From positions 248,001 to 312,000 of the forward strand of contig JARGSG010000036.1 of NCBI GenBank assembly GCA_030374805.1: a stretch of 64,000 nt of DNA. Reading direction: 5' to 3'. The position numbers and the translations under genes are program-made. A model generated the notes under the pieces. The model had not been told where the DNA came from, did no database searches, and was given only the letters and a program-made list of their open reading frames with translations. Shown here one piece after another: positions 38,370-47,742 of the stretch (within the stretch, counting starts at the first letter, position 1; the number at the start of each line of letters is the position of its first letter). This DNA is from Gracilaria gracilis. Taxonomy: Eukaryota; Rhodophyta; Florideophyceae; Gracilariales; Gracilariaceae.

Positions 38370-39110
38370 TCATACATTTGATATGTCATCTTTTTTTCCG
38401 CGAAGAGACTCGTATCGCGTAATCCAAAAAGGCTCTTTATCTCGTTCTCTCTCTAGCTCCTCTTCTCGAAGCCTCGCTCTATGCACATTGGAAGCACTCG
38501 CAAACAACACTTCAGAGATGAGAAGACAATAATAAAACATGGCTGTGCCCCCAAGACTTATCCACATCGATCTGTAAGAAATTACATTGTCGGCATGCAT
38601 GAAGAGGGGCTGAAGTACGGAGCAAATTCCAAACACTGTCAACACTAGATACGCAAAGGCAACCTCGTGTGTGAGCCGAGGTCCAGCACCCGACTTCGAC
38701 GTTCCGTTTTGTACGATTTCCTCACGGATGATGGATATGGCGAAAAGAGCAGGCGCGTAGAACAGACATGCAGTTAATACATAAAGATTCAGCACACCAG
38801 TGTAGTAAAACGCAAGCAACTGAAAAATTCCAGCGCTTAAGATTCCGCAATGAAGCATCACAAACGAAAGAAAGCGAAGAAAGAAGTATCCAAGTTTATG
38901 GCAAAAGTACAAAAACACGCCATGTATGCTCTCCATAATACGGTCGCCAAACGTTGGTGGGTCATTACGTTCCGTTTCGTATGAAAGCTCTGTGTTTGAA
39001 ATCTGGTCTTCTTCTATCGGGGGAGACGGTGCTTGCGGGATCGGCTGTATATTTTCTGACGAGTTTTCTAAAAGGGGAACTCGTTCCATCGCAGATTTTG
39101 CTTCTTCCAT
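38370..39110 (-). CDS. Multi-pass membrane protein of unknown function
   Basis: This 246-residue protein has an acidic, Pro-rich cytosolic-looking N-terminus (about 60 residues). About five hydrophobic segments follow: near 65-90 'VFLYFCHKLGYFFLRFLSFV', 'GILSAGIFQLLAFYYTG', 'YVLTACLFYAPALFAISII', 'AFAYLVLTVFGICSVLQPLF' and 'GGTAMFYYCLLISEVLFA'. The tail is charged, with Arg/Glu repeats. I do not recognise the family. It is most likely an endomembrane or organelle membrane protein. Confidence 0.7.
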   Translation of the reverse strand: MEEAKSAMERVPLLENSSENIQPIPQAPSPPIEEDQISNTELSYETERNDPPTFGDRIMESIHGVFLYFCHKLGYFFLRFLSFVMLHCGILSAGIFQLLAFYYTGVLNLYVLTACLFYAPALFAISIIREEIVQNGTSKSGAGPRLTHEVAFAYLVLTVFGICSVLQPLFMHADNVISYRSMWISLGGTAMFYYCLLISEVLFASASNVHRARLREEELERERDKEPFWITRYESLRGKKDDISNV

Positions 39111-39696
39111 TGTTGCTCCCTGAATGAGTTACTGGGGCTAGCAAAGCAAATCGAGTATACAACAACGTCTCAATGAGAGTTGTCTCGTGTGAATGAGATT
39201 GTACTTGTGTTACTGTTGAGGCTGTTATAGTTCCCCAATTGTACAGGGTCAAACGTTGGCGCTCTTCACGACAATGGCCCTACCACCGCCGACTGCCGAC
39301 CACCACAGGGAAGTGACACAGGAGTTTTGTCCCAGACCTGAACTCCGCTTGGGCATTCCGATCCTCGGACACGGAATCCGATGCTGACGTTCGGACGAGT
39401 TTTCAATTTCCAAATCTTTCAAATCCTGCTAAAATTCTCCCATTGCCATCGCCATCATCACCCCCTTCTGAAATCCCCCCAATCTGAACGACAGCCAGAA
39501 TTCACGCTTGTCTTGTTTGTTGTCACCCTGCTGAAGATTACGTCGCCAGTCTTCTCCGCTGTTACAGGTTTCGACGCTTCCTATGCTCCGGAGCGGTTTG
39601 TGGTGCAGGGCTGCACTTCAGAATTCTCCCAGTGGAGCTTTAGTACCGTCACTTCTTTGCACCCGCCGAGCAGATACGTGAAGAACTTATAAGTGA
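39111..39696. other. Intergenic region with possible 5' exons
   Basis: A plus-strand frame 39381-39692 is open but has no recognised features. Its last part could be a 5' exon or UTR of the gene at 39697. Nothing firmer is seen. Confidence 0.3.
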
Positions 39697-40480
39697 ATGA
39701 ACACTCAGGTCACAAATCAAGCAAGCCAATCTTCCATTCAGGAGCATACAACCCCCCTACCTAGTGCTACCGTTCTGGATAGAGCGCACATAACTCTGGA
39801 CCACAATGGAGAAATGGATGGTTTTATACCTCGACATTTTTACAAAGGTAGTAATCCTTGCTTTGCTAATTCTCTTTGCTAACTTCCTTGCAAAGATCGG
39901 AGCTTTTTCTCCAATCTCCATCAACAGAGAAGGTCTTCCGAATATTTTGGTGGCTCTTGTTCCTGTTCGAAATGCTAAACCGAATTTCTCACCTACCATG
40001 ATGCAAGTTGGAGAAGCTGCATATGCACGTGGAGTACAGGAAGACATCCCACACCGTCTTGGAAACAACAAAGTAGTGAGGGGTGAGCTTATTGGCTTTT
40101 ATCCTGCCCCGCCACACCCATTTGCCGCACCCCCGACTGCGTACGAAGGGGTCGTTTTAGAAGTCGGGGACAGAATCACGGTGTCATACAAAGCAGCATG
40201 GGCAAAACGTCTGTCAGGAATTCCCGACTTGAAACTCGAGGTCATATCTGTTCGTGAGAGCTTGCAAGTTCCGTTCCAACATCGACCAGGGCGAATTTCG
40301 AATGTGGTTTGGCGCTGGCGTGTTATGCGCAAGTTATCGCGCCGAATCCACAAGTTACAGAAGAACGAAAACATCCCGAACCCTCCTTGCTTCATGTGTA
40401 TTCTGTCACGTCGAACTGCAAGATGGCTCACGGTTGTCCCTTTGCGAGCTCCATTCCCTGAAATTGCTACACCCGACTGA
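39697..40480 (+). CDS. Hypothetical protein, probable two-exon gene
   Basis: Two models exist. Model A (preferred) has exons 39697-39847 and 39903-40480, with a 55-nt intron starting GTAGTA, holding the branch-like GCTAACTT at about 39879 and ending CGGAG. It gives 242 residues: 'HNGEMDGFIPRHFYK' joined to 'AFSPISINREGLPNILVALV'. Model B reads straight from ATG 39806 (224 residues). The T-rich intron is then translated as a transmembrane helix. The branch site favours A. The shared part contains 'GVVLEVGDRITVSYKAAWA' and a basic C-terminus. No family is recognised. Its end overlaps the antisense 2OG oxygenase by 14 bp. Confidence 0.5.
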
Positions 40481-41468
40481 CTTGCGCCCACTTCTCAGTG
40501 ATAAAATCCCCGAAACACTTGTTTTTCGTCGCCAACGTTTGTCTATCTCCTCCGGGGCTCTGATCTTTCAGTAAACTCAAGCCCTCAACAATTCCTTCCG
40601 GCATGGAGGTGCTGTATCCCGGATATTGGAAGTAAACCAAGCTTATTCGTTCTGTGGTTGTTAGTTCCACTCGATGCAACGGACTTCGTAAGCGTCCTTT
40701 GGTAAGCAATGATAGGAAGTCAGAACAGTTCACGACAACTGTGTTCGGGATCGGTGGAATGTCCTTCCACACCCCATCAAGATACGCTTGTAATGCACTT
40801 TCTGTTTCGTCTTGCTGAGCAACCAATGTTATGAACCCCCAATCCGTATGAGCGCTGGAACCAGTAGCGATTCGATCGACATTTTTCTCAAAGTAGTGGA
40901 AGGCTCGCATCAGCGATAAAGACTTTCCCGCATCGCATAAAGACTCCAGATCTAGTAGGCATGAATCTTTGAAAACTTCGCCAATCGCTCGACTCAATAG
41001 TTTAGCAACTTTGAACATGAACTCAAACGCTTGAGCCAAATTTTCTCGCATCTGAGCACCTTTTTGCGGCCATATGTTGTATGCTTCGAACTTGTTTGAT
41101 GGTTTCTGTCCGTTTTGCCATTCACACGACCAACTGTAACCCTCTTTCCATTCCAGCGCATCTGACCCAGACTCGGCCGCATGAGCGAGATAACCACGGC
41201 TCACTCCCGGCGGAAGGTCTGTTCGAACCGACAGGTTCTTCAAGGATGCTGGCTGGTGAAAGAATGACTGAAGTGACTGTATCGCAGGAAGAATGGCTCC
41301 TTTAAAAAGACGTTGGCTTTCTCCGCTGAAGCGCAGGTAAGCTAAACCTGTTTGTTCAAAAGCGCAGACCAGCTGTTCACCAATGTCATGCTGATATGAG
41401 AGCTTCTCTGTTGACACAGTAAAGAGTTCGTTGACGTCGATTACCGGTAATTCGGCGTTCTGGTTCAT
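40467..41468 (-). CDS. 2-oxoglutarate/Fe(II)-dependent dioxygenase (isopenicillin N synthase-like)
   Basis: The protein has 333 residues and a complete DIOX fold. The N-terminal part starts 'LPVIDVNELF' and the core carries the iron triad. 'SAHTDWGFITLVAQQ' supplies His and Asp, and 'SPLHRVE' supplies the distal His. 'RISLVYFQYP' supplies the Arg and Ser that hold 2-oxoglutarate. 'GVWKDIPPIPNTVVVNCSD' is the usual strand before the distal His. Relatives oxidise small molecules in plants, fungi and algae; the substrate here cannot be read from sequence. All cofactor residues are intact. Confidence 0.9.
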   Translation of the reverse strand: MNQNAELPVIDVNELFTVSTEKLSYQHDIGEQLVCAFEQTGLAYLRFSGESQRLFKGAILPAIQSLQSFFHQPASLKNLSVRTDLPPGVSRGYLAHAAESGSDALEWKEGYSWSCEWQNGQKPSNKFEAYNIWPQKGAQMRENLAQAFEFMFKVAKLLSRAIGEVFKDSCLLDLESLCDAGKSLSLMRAFHYFEKNVDRIATGSSAHTDWGFITLVAQQDETESALQAYLDGVWKDIPPIPNTVVVNCSDFLSLLTKGRLRSPLHRVELTTTERISLVYFQYPGYSTSMPEGIVEGLSLLKDQSPGGDRQTLATKNKCFGDFITEKWAQVSRV

Positions 41469-42230
41469 ATTCTGGAAGGACTCTCCGCCACTTTCACAGG
41501 GCTACTAGAGATAAACGAAGGTATAACCAATTAAAATATATGAAGTTAAGCTTGTATTGATACGCCGACTGCTCCGGGGGAGTACACCAGTTCCTGAAGA
41601 ACTATGACCAACAGCAAAGAACACTGAGAAGAAGTGCATACTCCAAACTCCGCGAAAGAAAATACCTAAGTTTACATAAAGAGCTTTAATCTTTTCGTGG
41701 AACCTGCATAGCAGATCAAAACAAGAGATCAACTTTGTCTAAGGGCTTCCCCAATTCTCTTTTTAGTATTGGACGCTCGGTCCCTTGCCTTTCAAGGATA
41801 AAGAATCATATCTACACGTTTTTCAGCGCCCCTTCTACCGAAGATACTGGTACAGTACAATTGCGAATGAAGCCTAAGTTACACACGCAAGAGTGACACC
41901 GTTCGCGGTGTTGTTCTCGAAGAAAATATAGACCTCGAGCTGATCAAAGTCGAATACAAACGAGATCACGAGCAACAAGCCGTTATTGCCTTCATTCAGC
42001 TGGCCCAGGCCTTGCTGATTCGTTGTTCCAAATAATTTAATTTCGGGCCTACAGAGAACTGCATACAGACAGCTGGCAGGTCCAGAACTATCATACATAC
42101 CCTTTGTATATCATATCGGACCTGTACGACCGACGACGAGCAATTCGGTCGTTGAACGATAAGGGCCTTAACACGCGTTTGCTGTGAGCCCAACTCAGAG
42201 CGCGAAAGCGCACCTCAACCACGAATTGAA
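41469..42230. other. Intergenic region with a small minus-strand frame
   Basis: A 74-codon minus-strand frame with ATG (41874-42098) encodes a hydrophobic 'NGLLLVISFVFDFDQLEVYI' segment and 'FFENNTANGVTL'. It might be a small gene but lacks any family match. The rest shows no gene. It includes the promoter of the gene at 42231. Confidence 0.3.
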
Positions 42231-43129
42231 ATGGCAGAGTTTGAACATGATGGAAGTGCACTTGCGGCAGTCAGAGCGTTTCTGGCTCAACATCACGACA
42301 GTTCGTCCGAAGATGAGGAGCCTCCTGAGAAGTATATCCCCCGACCTGCTCGGTAAGTTTCACAATTGTTGGTCTTGCTTGAAACTTGTTCTTACTAACT
42401 TGATTCGTTCTTGACAGACTAGGAGTTGGAGCAAACCCTAATCAGGCAGTGCATGGTGGGAGCACGCATGGGCTTAGTGAGGTGAACAGGAGGCTAGGAC
42501 ACGCGTTACGACGGCAAGCTCAGGCGGCTGAAAATAATGATGAGGACAATGTCCAAAGCAGTGATGATGACGAAGTAGAGTCCAGGGCGCGGGCTCTTGG
42601 CAAAAGGAATAAACTGGATCAGAAGACTGATGCAAAACACGCAGTTGAGGAGTCTCGTTCTCGTGGAAAGAACAGCAAAAACGAGCAAACTACAGGTGTA
42701 AAAGGAAAGGATAAGGAAGACTCGGACAGTGATGATGAATGGGGAGACGACATTCTACGGCGTATGACTGAAGAACAAGACGCACAATTCCAGCGCTGGT
42801 CCAAGGGCTTCGTGTCCGTAGAGGACGGAGCTGCGAACTCAAACGGAAACGCAAACAATCTCGGCAATGGCGAAAAGAGACATGACGCAGACGGAATGTT
42901 CAGGCGCAAGAGAAAGAAGAGAAGAAGCAGGCAGAAGAACTTGAAGCGAGACAAGAGAAAACGAAATGAACTACCAGCGCATCTTACTGAAGAAACTCTC
43001 AAAGCTGGACGAGTGCGCAAGTCTGTAGACGGCAAAGCAGAGTTTCATCCGTCTCGCACCGGAGCCCGTTCGAAGAAAGCGCGTTCGTTGGCAACAAATG
43101 GAACTGCGGTGCCGATGGGATCTGGTTGA
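42231..43129 (+). CDS. Lys/Arg-rich nuclear protein of unknown function (2 exons)
   Basis: Exons are 42231-42352 and 42418-43129. The 65-nt intron has donor GTAAGT, the perfect branch site TACTAAC (about 42393) and acceptor TTGACAG. The product has 277 residues. Exon 1 encodes an acidic segment ('SSSEDEEPPEKYIPRPAR') joined in frame to 'LGVGANPNQAVHGG', a PARLGxGA-type motif seen in some small conserved nuclear proteins. The middle is rich in Glu, Asp and Lys, and 'DEWGDDILRRMTEEQDAQF' is a likely helix. Residues about 210-240 are a dense Arg/Lys run typical of nucleolar targeting. The function is not known. Confidence 0.75.
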
Positions 43130-43621
43130 ACTCTCTGTGAGATTGTGAGATTAATCATTGAAGCACAGAATCATCACGATGACAATGGTCGCCGAAGGCG
43201 ACAGAGTGGCAGGTGATTAATTTGGTCGGAAATGAGGGCTGTTTGGAAAGCTGGCTAGACTGGAGGAGGGGAAGACTGGGCGAGCACGCGTCACAAGGCG
43301 AAATAGGGAGGATACGCCAGGCGACAGGAACTGTTTAACGTTTGATGAAGGTAGCGCTCATACTAGTGTACCGTAACCGTCATGCAGAGGCGGCCCGTAA
43401 GTTGCTGTCGCCTTTTTTGTGCATTGACGTTGTTGGTGATTCACAACACGCACACGAATCTGTACGTAGACGTGCCGCTTGTCGAAATGTGAGTGTGGGA
43501 TATGTTGCGCAGCAGTAAGGGATGGCTTACAACATTTAAGGAGTACAGCAGTTGGTTGGAACATTTTGTTTTGTGAAGGTGACGGACGCAAGCTGGCAAG
43601 CTGGAGAGGTGTGGGGGTTTT
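43130..43621. other. Intergenic region between convergent genes
   Basis: About 490 bp between the 3' ends of the Lys-rich protein gene and the LYR gene. No gene is seen. Confidence 0.35.
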
Positions 43622-44098
43622 CTACAGTTTGATGTCCATGTCTTTACCATCGGTCATCTGTTTACTGGTCGGGACCCATTTTTCTAGGCGCTGCAGCTCC
43701 ATGTGGCCCAGCCACAGAGCTTTCTCGAGCTGTTCGCCCGAAATGTTGCGGTTCTCCCTGAATTCTTTGGTAAGATTGAGAGGAAAGCGATGGCGGTTAG
43801 GTTTTTGTTAACGTGAGATGAGGATTAGCGGCTGAGGTGGTGCGGCGGGCTGGATTGAAGGACGAAGTGTCGTTGCGATCGTTTCTGGTGGCGAGAGGCT
43901 GCGCCCAATCGCACGTACACAAGGGTGAAAGCTAACGCATTGACAGGGATGTGACGGGGTAGAATTAGCAAATTAGCACACACCTTCTCTGATGGCTTGC
44001 GCCAGGGAGTCCCTCTTTTTGCTAGGGTAAAAGCGCACAGCGCGTAATAAGTGGCGATATAAGGTGAGGACGTGCTTGGACGACGGAGGGGCGGTCAT
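43622..44098 (-). CDS. LYR-motif protein (complex 1 LYR family), 2 exons
   Basis: Exons are 43984-44098 and 43622-43764; the 219-nt intron has donor GTGTGT, acceptor ACCAAAG and a CCTAACC branch-like site. The product has 85 residues. The N-terminus holds 'LTLYRHLLRAVRFYPSKKRD', the hallmark L-Y-R tripeptide with the helix and the downstream Phe/Tyr and Pro-Ser-Lys. It continues across the joint as 'IREEFRENRNISGEQLEKAL'. The family works in mitochondria as adaptors of the acyl carrier protein in assembly of respiratory complexes, Fe-S transfer or ETF regulation. The length and 'PSKKRDSL' resemble LYRM5/ETFRF1 but the exact paralogue is open. It is divergent from the MAPKK gene. Confidence 0.85.
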
Positions 44099-44805
44099 TT
44101 TGGCAGCGACAGCGCGAGAAAGCTGAAGCGACCCCTCCGGCAGGCACGGCGGACAACACAACTGGGGCCGACGGGGCTCGCAACGAACACGCGCGCACGG
44201 CAGCTGCGGCGGCGGCGGGCGGCGGCGGCGGCGGGCGGCGGCGGGCGGCGGCGGGCGGCGGCGGGCGGCGGCGGGCGGCGGCGGGCGGCGGCGGGCGGCG
44301 GCGGGTGGCGGCGGGTGGCGGCGGCTGCGGCGGGTGCTGCAGCCAGCGTTAGCGCCAACTTCCAGCAGCGCAAAGACGCGCCGCGCGCACCGCTTTGAGC
44401 ACGCCGCTGTAGATAGCGCCGGTACAGTACACGCGCGCGTGCCAAACATACAGTGCGGTGGAGCAGCAGCCGCGCCGCTCGCACGCGAGATGCCTTCACC
44501 CGCGCACGCGTGCCACGGACGCGCGCTCTCGCTGCGTCCACCTGTTCCACGTCGTCCGCCTTTGGCGCCCGCACACTGCGGCGCACAGGCGGCACAGGCG
44601 GCACAGGCGGCACACAGCACGCGCCGCACCGACGCGTGTTGCTGCTCACTGTTTTAATACTTCCGCCAGTTACCCGCGCCCCTCCCACGCCCCGCCCCGC
44701 CCCGCCCCCTTCCCCCCCCCCCATTCTCCGCTCCTTCCCGCTCCCTCTCACCCCCTTTCCCTCCCCTCCCTCCCCCTCCCTCCTCCCCTCTCCAACCCCC
44801 TCGCC
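44099..44805. promoter_or_regulatory. GC-rich bidirectional promoter, LYR protein and MAPKK-like kinase
   Basis: About 700 bp of extreme GC and CpG content between two divergent starts. It holds the 10-bp minisatellite listed separately, GGCACA triplet-like repeats near 44585-44615, and a C-rich tract (44690-44800) that runs up to the kinase ATG and would be the kinase 5' UTR. Long frames here on both strands are by-products of composition. Confidence 0.55.
44206..44335. repeat. GC minisatellite, unit GCGGGCGGCG
   Basis: Around ten copies of a 10-bp unit (GCGGGCGGCG) with GGC expansions at the left end and GGGT variants at the right end. Repeated GG/GGG runs on one strand could form G-quadruplexes. 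It lies 108 bp upstream of the LYR ATG. Confidence 0.9.
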
Positions 44806-47742
44806 ATGGGCCTTGCAGACCTTGTACACAACCTTCGCTCCAAGACCCGCTCCCCCCGCACCTCTGCCGATTCCTTCTCCACCGCCAACTCGCAGCAGCG
44901 CGTGTCCGGCGAGACCGCCTCCCTCAACGTCGACTCTGCCGACTTCCTACTCGCGTCGTCCACCCGCAAGCTTGCCGTCGCGTCACCCCCCACCGAGCCG
45001 CTTTCCAACAGCTCCTTCTCCACCTCCGAACCCCGTCATGCCAGTCGTCACTTGCTGCGTCTCCGTCGCTCGCACGACCGTCTATCCGACCCGCGCACCG
45101 ATTCACCCCCGTCCACGGTGCCATCCGTAACGGGTCGTCGGGATGCACTGCCAGATCGACCCGCCGACCACTCGCCCGTTTCCGAGAGCCGTTTCTCGCG
45201 CCGTGGCGTGCGAAGCCACCGCATCAATAACCTACTTGAACACTCGTCGCGCTCGCTCAACTTTCGCTTCCACCCTGCCCAGCCCGATTCAGATTCAGCT
45301 TCGCCTAACCGTTCTTCCGCCTCAGCTTCGGCCGCTCGCCAAGCGCTTGCGCATACCACCCTATCTACCAAGATGCAACGAGAAGCTGCTTACACCAACA
45401 TTAACTCCCCGTCGCAGTCTGCCGATTCCATCTCCTTCCGCACCACGCAGAACGAGCGTTCGAAGACCAACAGAGCTTCCAATCCGCTGCGCCGCCCGCG
45501 CGCGGGCCGTGTCATGTCCAGCGTGGATCATCTCTTCCGTCGTGACGACGATTCGCGATCCTTCGTTCGCTCGTCCGTGCCGCCTAGCGCCGCCAACACA
45601 CTCGCAAGCGAGATACAGCCCCGAGAGTCGCCTCAAAGCTCGGCTCAGTATCACAGCTCGAATGGCCCTGCGTTGCCTAGATCTGCTATGCACAGAATCA
45701 CCACTTCTGCAAAGCAGAGAATCAATAGCTCTTTATCACCACAAGGAAGAGTGCTCCTGGCGCAAGAAAAGAAGGAAGAGGCTGGGAAAAAGCTTGTGAG
45801 CAAAGCTCCCGTGCAGAGAGTTCCAAATTCTGCGCGGGAGAGGGTCAACGGATCCTCACGAATAAGGATCAACAGTTCGTTATCGACGCAAAGGAGAACA
45901 AATGCCCCACAAACGAGCAAGGAAGACGTTCAGAAACAAAGTCTCAGCCAACGTTCGTCATCAGCGGGACAGGTTCTGGACTTCGAAACGGCTCCAATCG
46001 AGGAGCGTTCCTCGGCAGACGCTGCTTTTCCCCTGCGCGAAAGAGAGCCTGCTATGCCGCTGGGAAGGTGTCAATCCACTCCAGCAAAGCGAAGCTCATC
46101 CCTGAAGCGTCGGATGCGGTTAAACTTGCCGCTCCTCAAGATACCTACAGCAACGAATAATAGCTCTACAAGCGTTACCTTCAAGAGTGTGAGAAGTTCT
46201 TCCGGAGAACGCAAAGCTATCAAAGATGATAGCATCGTCTATGCTGGGCTCGTGGGACAAGAAACCCCAAGACGTGGAACCCGATCAAATATAACGGCGC
46301 AGAGTGCTGCCAATCAACAACCTTCATCGGCATCCGGATCAACAACATCGCCTACTGCTTTCGGCGGCGCCAATCAAGGGAAGCCGTCAGTTTCCAAACC
46401 GCAGAACGGAGTGTGGAAGGCTGTCTCACCTCGGATTGCTGATAGAACGGGCGTCAAAGTTTTGAATCACCTCACAGAGGCTGACCAGGAGCTTCTTCAC
46501 CCCGATTACGTTGAGCCCCTAACCTCGCGTACAGCATCAACCGGAAAGACGAATGGTACACCAATCGATCCCAACACGTCAAATTCCGGGATCGCGGAAG
46601 ACAGCTTCATACTCCAGATTGAGGATACTTATGTAGATGGAGGATTCGTAATATCCTTGAACGGTCTGGAAGACACCCCAGAGAAGCTTGTCCGAAAAGT
46701 TTCTAACGGTTTGGACGGTGACGTGGTCCCTACTTCGAGCAGAAATCTCATTATTGTGCGAAGCCTAGATGAATTCACTAGAGTACGTACCATTCGTGGG
46801 AACGGAACACTCGGAAGAGGTATAACCGGCTCCGTGTATCTTGCGACCCATGACCCTACAAGAAAGTTTGTGGCTGTGAAGAGAATAAACGCGTTTGATG
46901 AGAAGAAACGGGAAGAGCTTAAGAAAGAGTTGACTACACTCATCAGCCATGAGAGCCGATTCTTGGTGCGTTCACATGGAGCTTTTTATGACGGCATGAA
47001 TGGCGTCCATATAGTTCTTGAGTATATGGATCGTGGTTCCTTGGACGATGTTGTTTCCCAGTACGGGAAAATACCAGAACCAGTACTGCGCAAGATAATC
47101 GAGCACTGCCTTCTTGGCCTTCGGTTCCTTCATGAGAACCATGTCTTGCATCGTGACGTCAAGACAGCGAATATACTATTGTCGTCCAAAGTCGGCCGTG
47201 CCAAACTCGGTGACTTTGGATTGGCCAGAGATCTAAACGAGAGGAAAGCCAATTGTAACAGTATCGGGGAGGGAAGTACTTCGGAAACGGAAACATTCGT
47301 CGGAACATTTGCCTACATGTCGCCTGAAAGGCTCCGTGGGAGGAAATACACGTATGCGAGTGACATCTGGGGCCTCGGAATGGTAGTTATTGAATGTGCG
47401 CTTGGGAGACCACCATTTGACAGTCTTCATCAATTCTTCGAGATTGTTGAAGCTGTGGAGGGTACCCCACCTGTCTCCCTTATTGAAGGATGCGTTTCTC
47501 CAGAACTGGCTGATTTCATTCGCCTGAGTACAGATCACAATCCGAAAGGGAGACCACCGGCGTCGGAACTCTTGAGACATCCTTGGATCAGGGCTGGGGA
47601 TGGCGACCAACATGTTTTGAAGCAGTGGCTCAATGAGTTACCAGCCATGCACCATGATATCATGAATGATCGGTCTGGTGGATCTGTGAGGGCTCAGGCG
47701 CGGCAGCTAGAAAGAATGCGCGAGACAAACCAACTCCGATGA
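44806..47742 (+). CDS. MAPKK/STE-type protein kinase with long disordered N-terminus
   Basis: The protein has 978 residues from ATG 44806 (context GCCATGG); the frame upstream is open but of promoter composition. Residues 1-650 are Ser/Arg/Thr-rich and unstructured, with repeated short motifs such as 'RINSSL'. The kinase domain spans about residues 660-930: Gly loop 'LGRGITGSVY', Lys in 'VAVKRI', catalytic 'HRDVKTANILL', 'DFGLA', activation segment ending 'VGTFAYMSPERLRG', and 'DIWGLGMVVIECALGRPPF'. The APE-region 'GTxAYMSPER' and the order of motifs point to the MAPKK branch. All catalytic residues are present. The activation loop has Ser/Thr before VGT, suited to activation by a MAPKKK. The very long N-terminus is unusual for a MAPKK. 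Confidence 0.88.
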   Translation: MGLADLVHNLRSKTRSPRTSADSFSTANSQQRVSGETASLNVDSADFLLASSTRKLAVASPPTEPLSNSSFSTSEPRHASRHLLRLRRSHDRLSDPRTDSPPSTVPSVTGRRDALPDRPADHSPVSESRFSRRGVRSHRINNLLEHSSRSLNFRFHPAQPDSDSASPNRSSASASAARQALAHTTLSTKMQREAAYTNINSPSQSADSISFRTTQNERSKTNRASNPLRRPRAGRVMSSVDHLFRRDDDSRSFVRSSVPPSAANTLASEIQPRESPQSSAQYHSSNGPALPRSAMHRITTSAKQRINSSLSPQGRVLLAQEKKEEAGKKLVSKAPVQRVPNSARERVNGSSRIRINSSLSTQRRTNAPQTSKEDVQKQSLSQRSSSAGQVLDFETAPIEERSSADAAFPLREREPAMPLGRCQSTPAKRSSSLKRRMRLNLPLLKIPTATNNSSTSVTFKSVRSSSGERKAIKDDSIVYAGLVGQETPRRGTRSNITAQSAANQQPSSASGSTTSPTAFGGANQGKPSVSKPQNGVWKAVSPRIADRTGVKVLNHLTEADQELLHPDYVEPLTSRTASTGKTNGTPIDPNTSNSGIAEDSFILQIEDTYVDGGFVISLNGLEDTPEKLVRKVSNGLDGDVVPTSSRNLIIVRSLDEFTRVRTIRGNGTLGRGITGSVYLATHDPTRKFVAVKRINAFDEKKREELKKELTTLISHESRFLVRSHGAFYDGMNGVHIVLEYMDRGSLDDVVSQYGKIPEPVLRKIIEHCLLGLRFLHENHVLHRDVKTANILLSSKVGRAKLGDFGLARDLNERKANCNSIGEGSTSETETFVGTFAYMSPERLRGRKYTYASDIWGLGMVVIECALGRPPFDSLHQFFEIVEAVEGTPPVSLIEGCVSPELADFIRLSTDHNPKGRPPASELLRHPWIRAGDGDQHVLKQWLNELPAMHHDIMNDRSGGSVRAQARQLERMRETNQLR

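Noticed and set aside
44095-44829. Long frames on both strands across the GC minisatellite
   Set aside because: They translate the repeat itself (Arg/Pro/Ala runs); only the short first exon of the LYR gene at the edge is supported.
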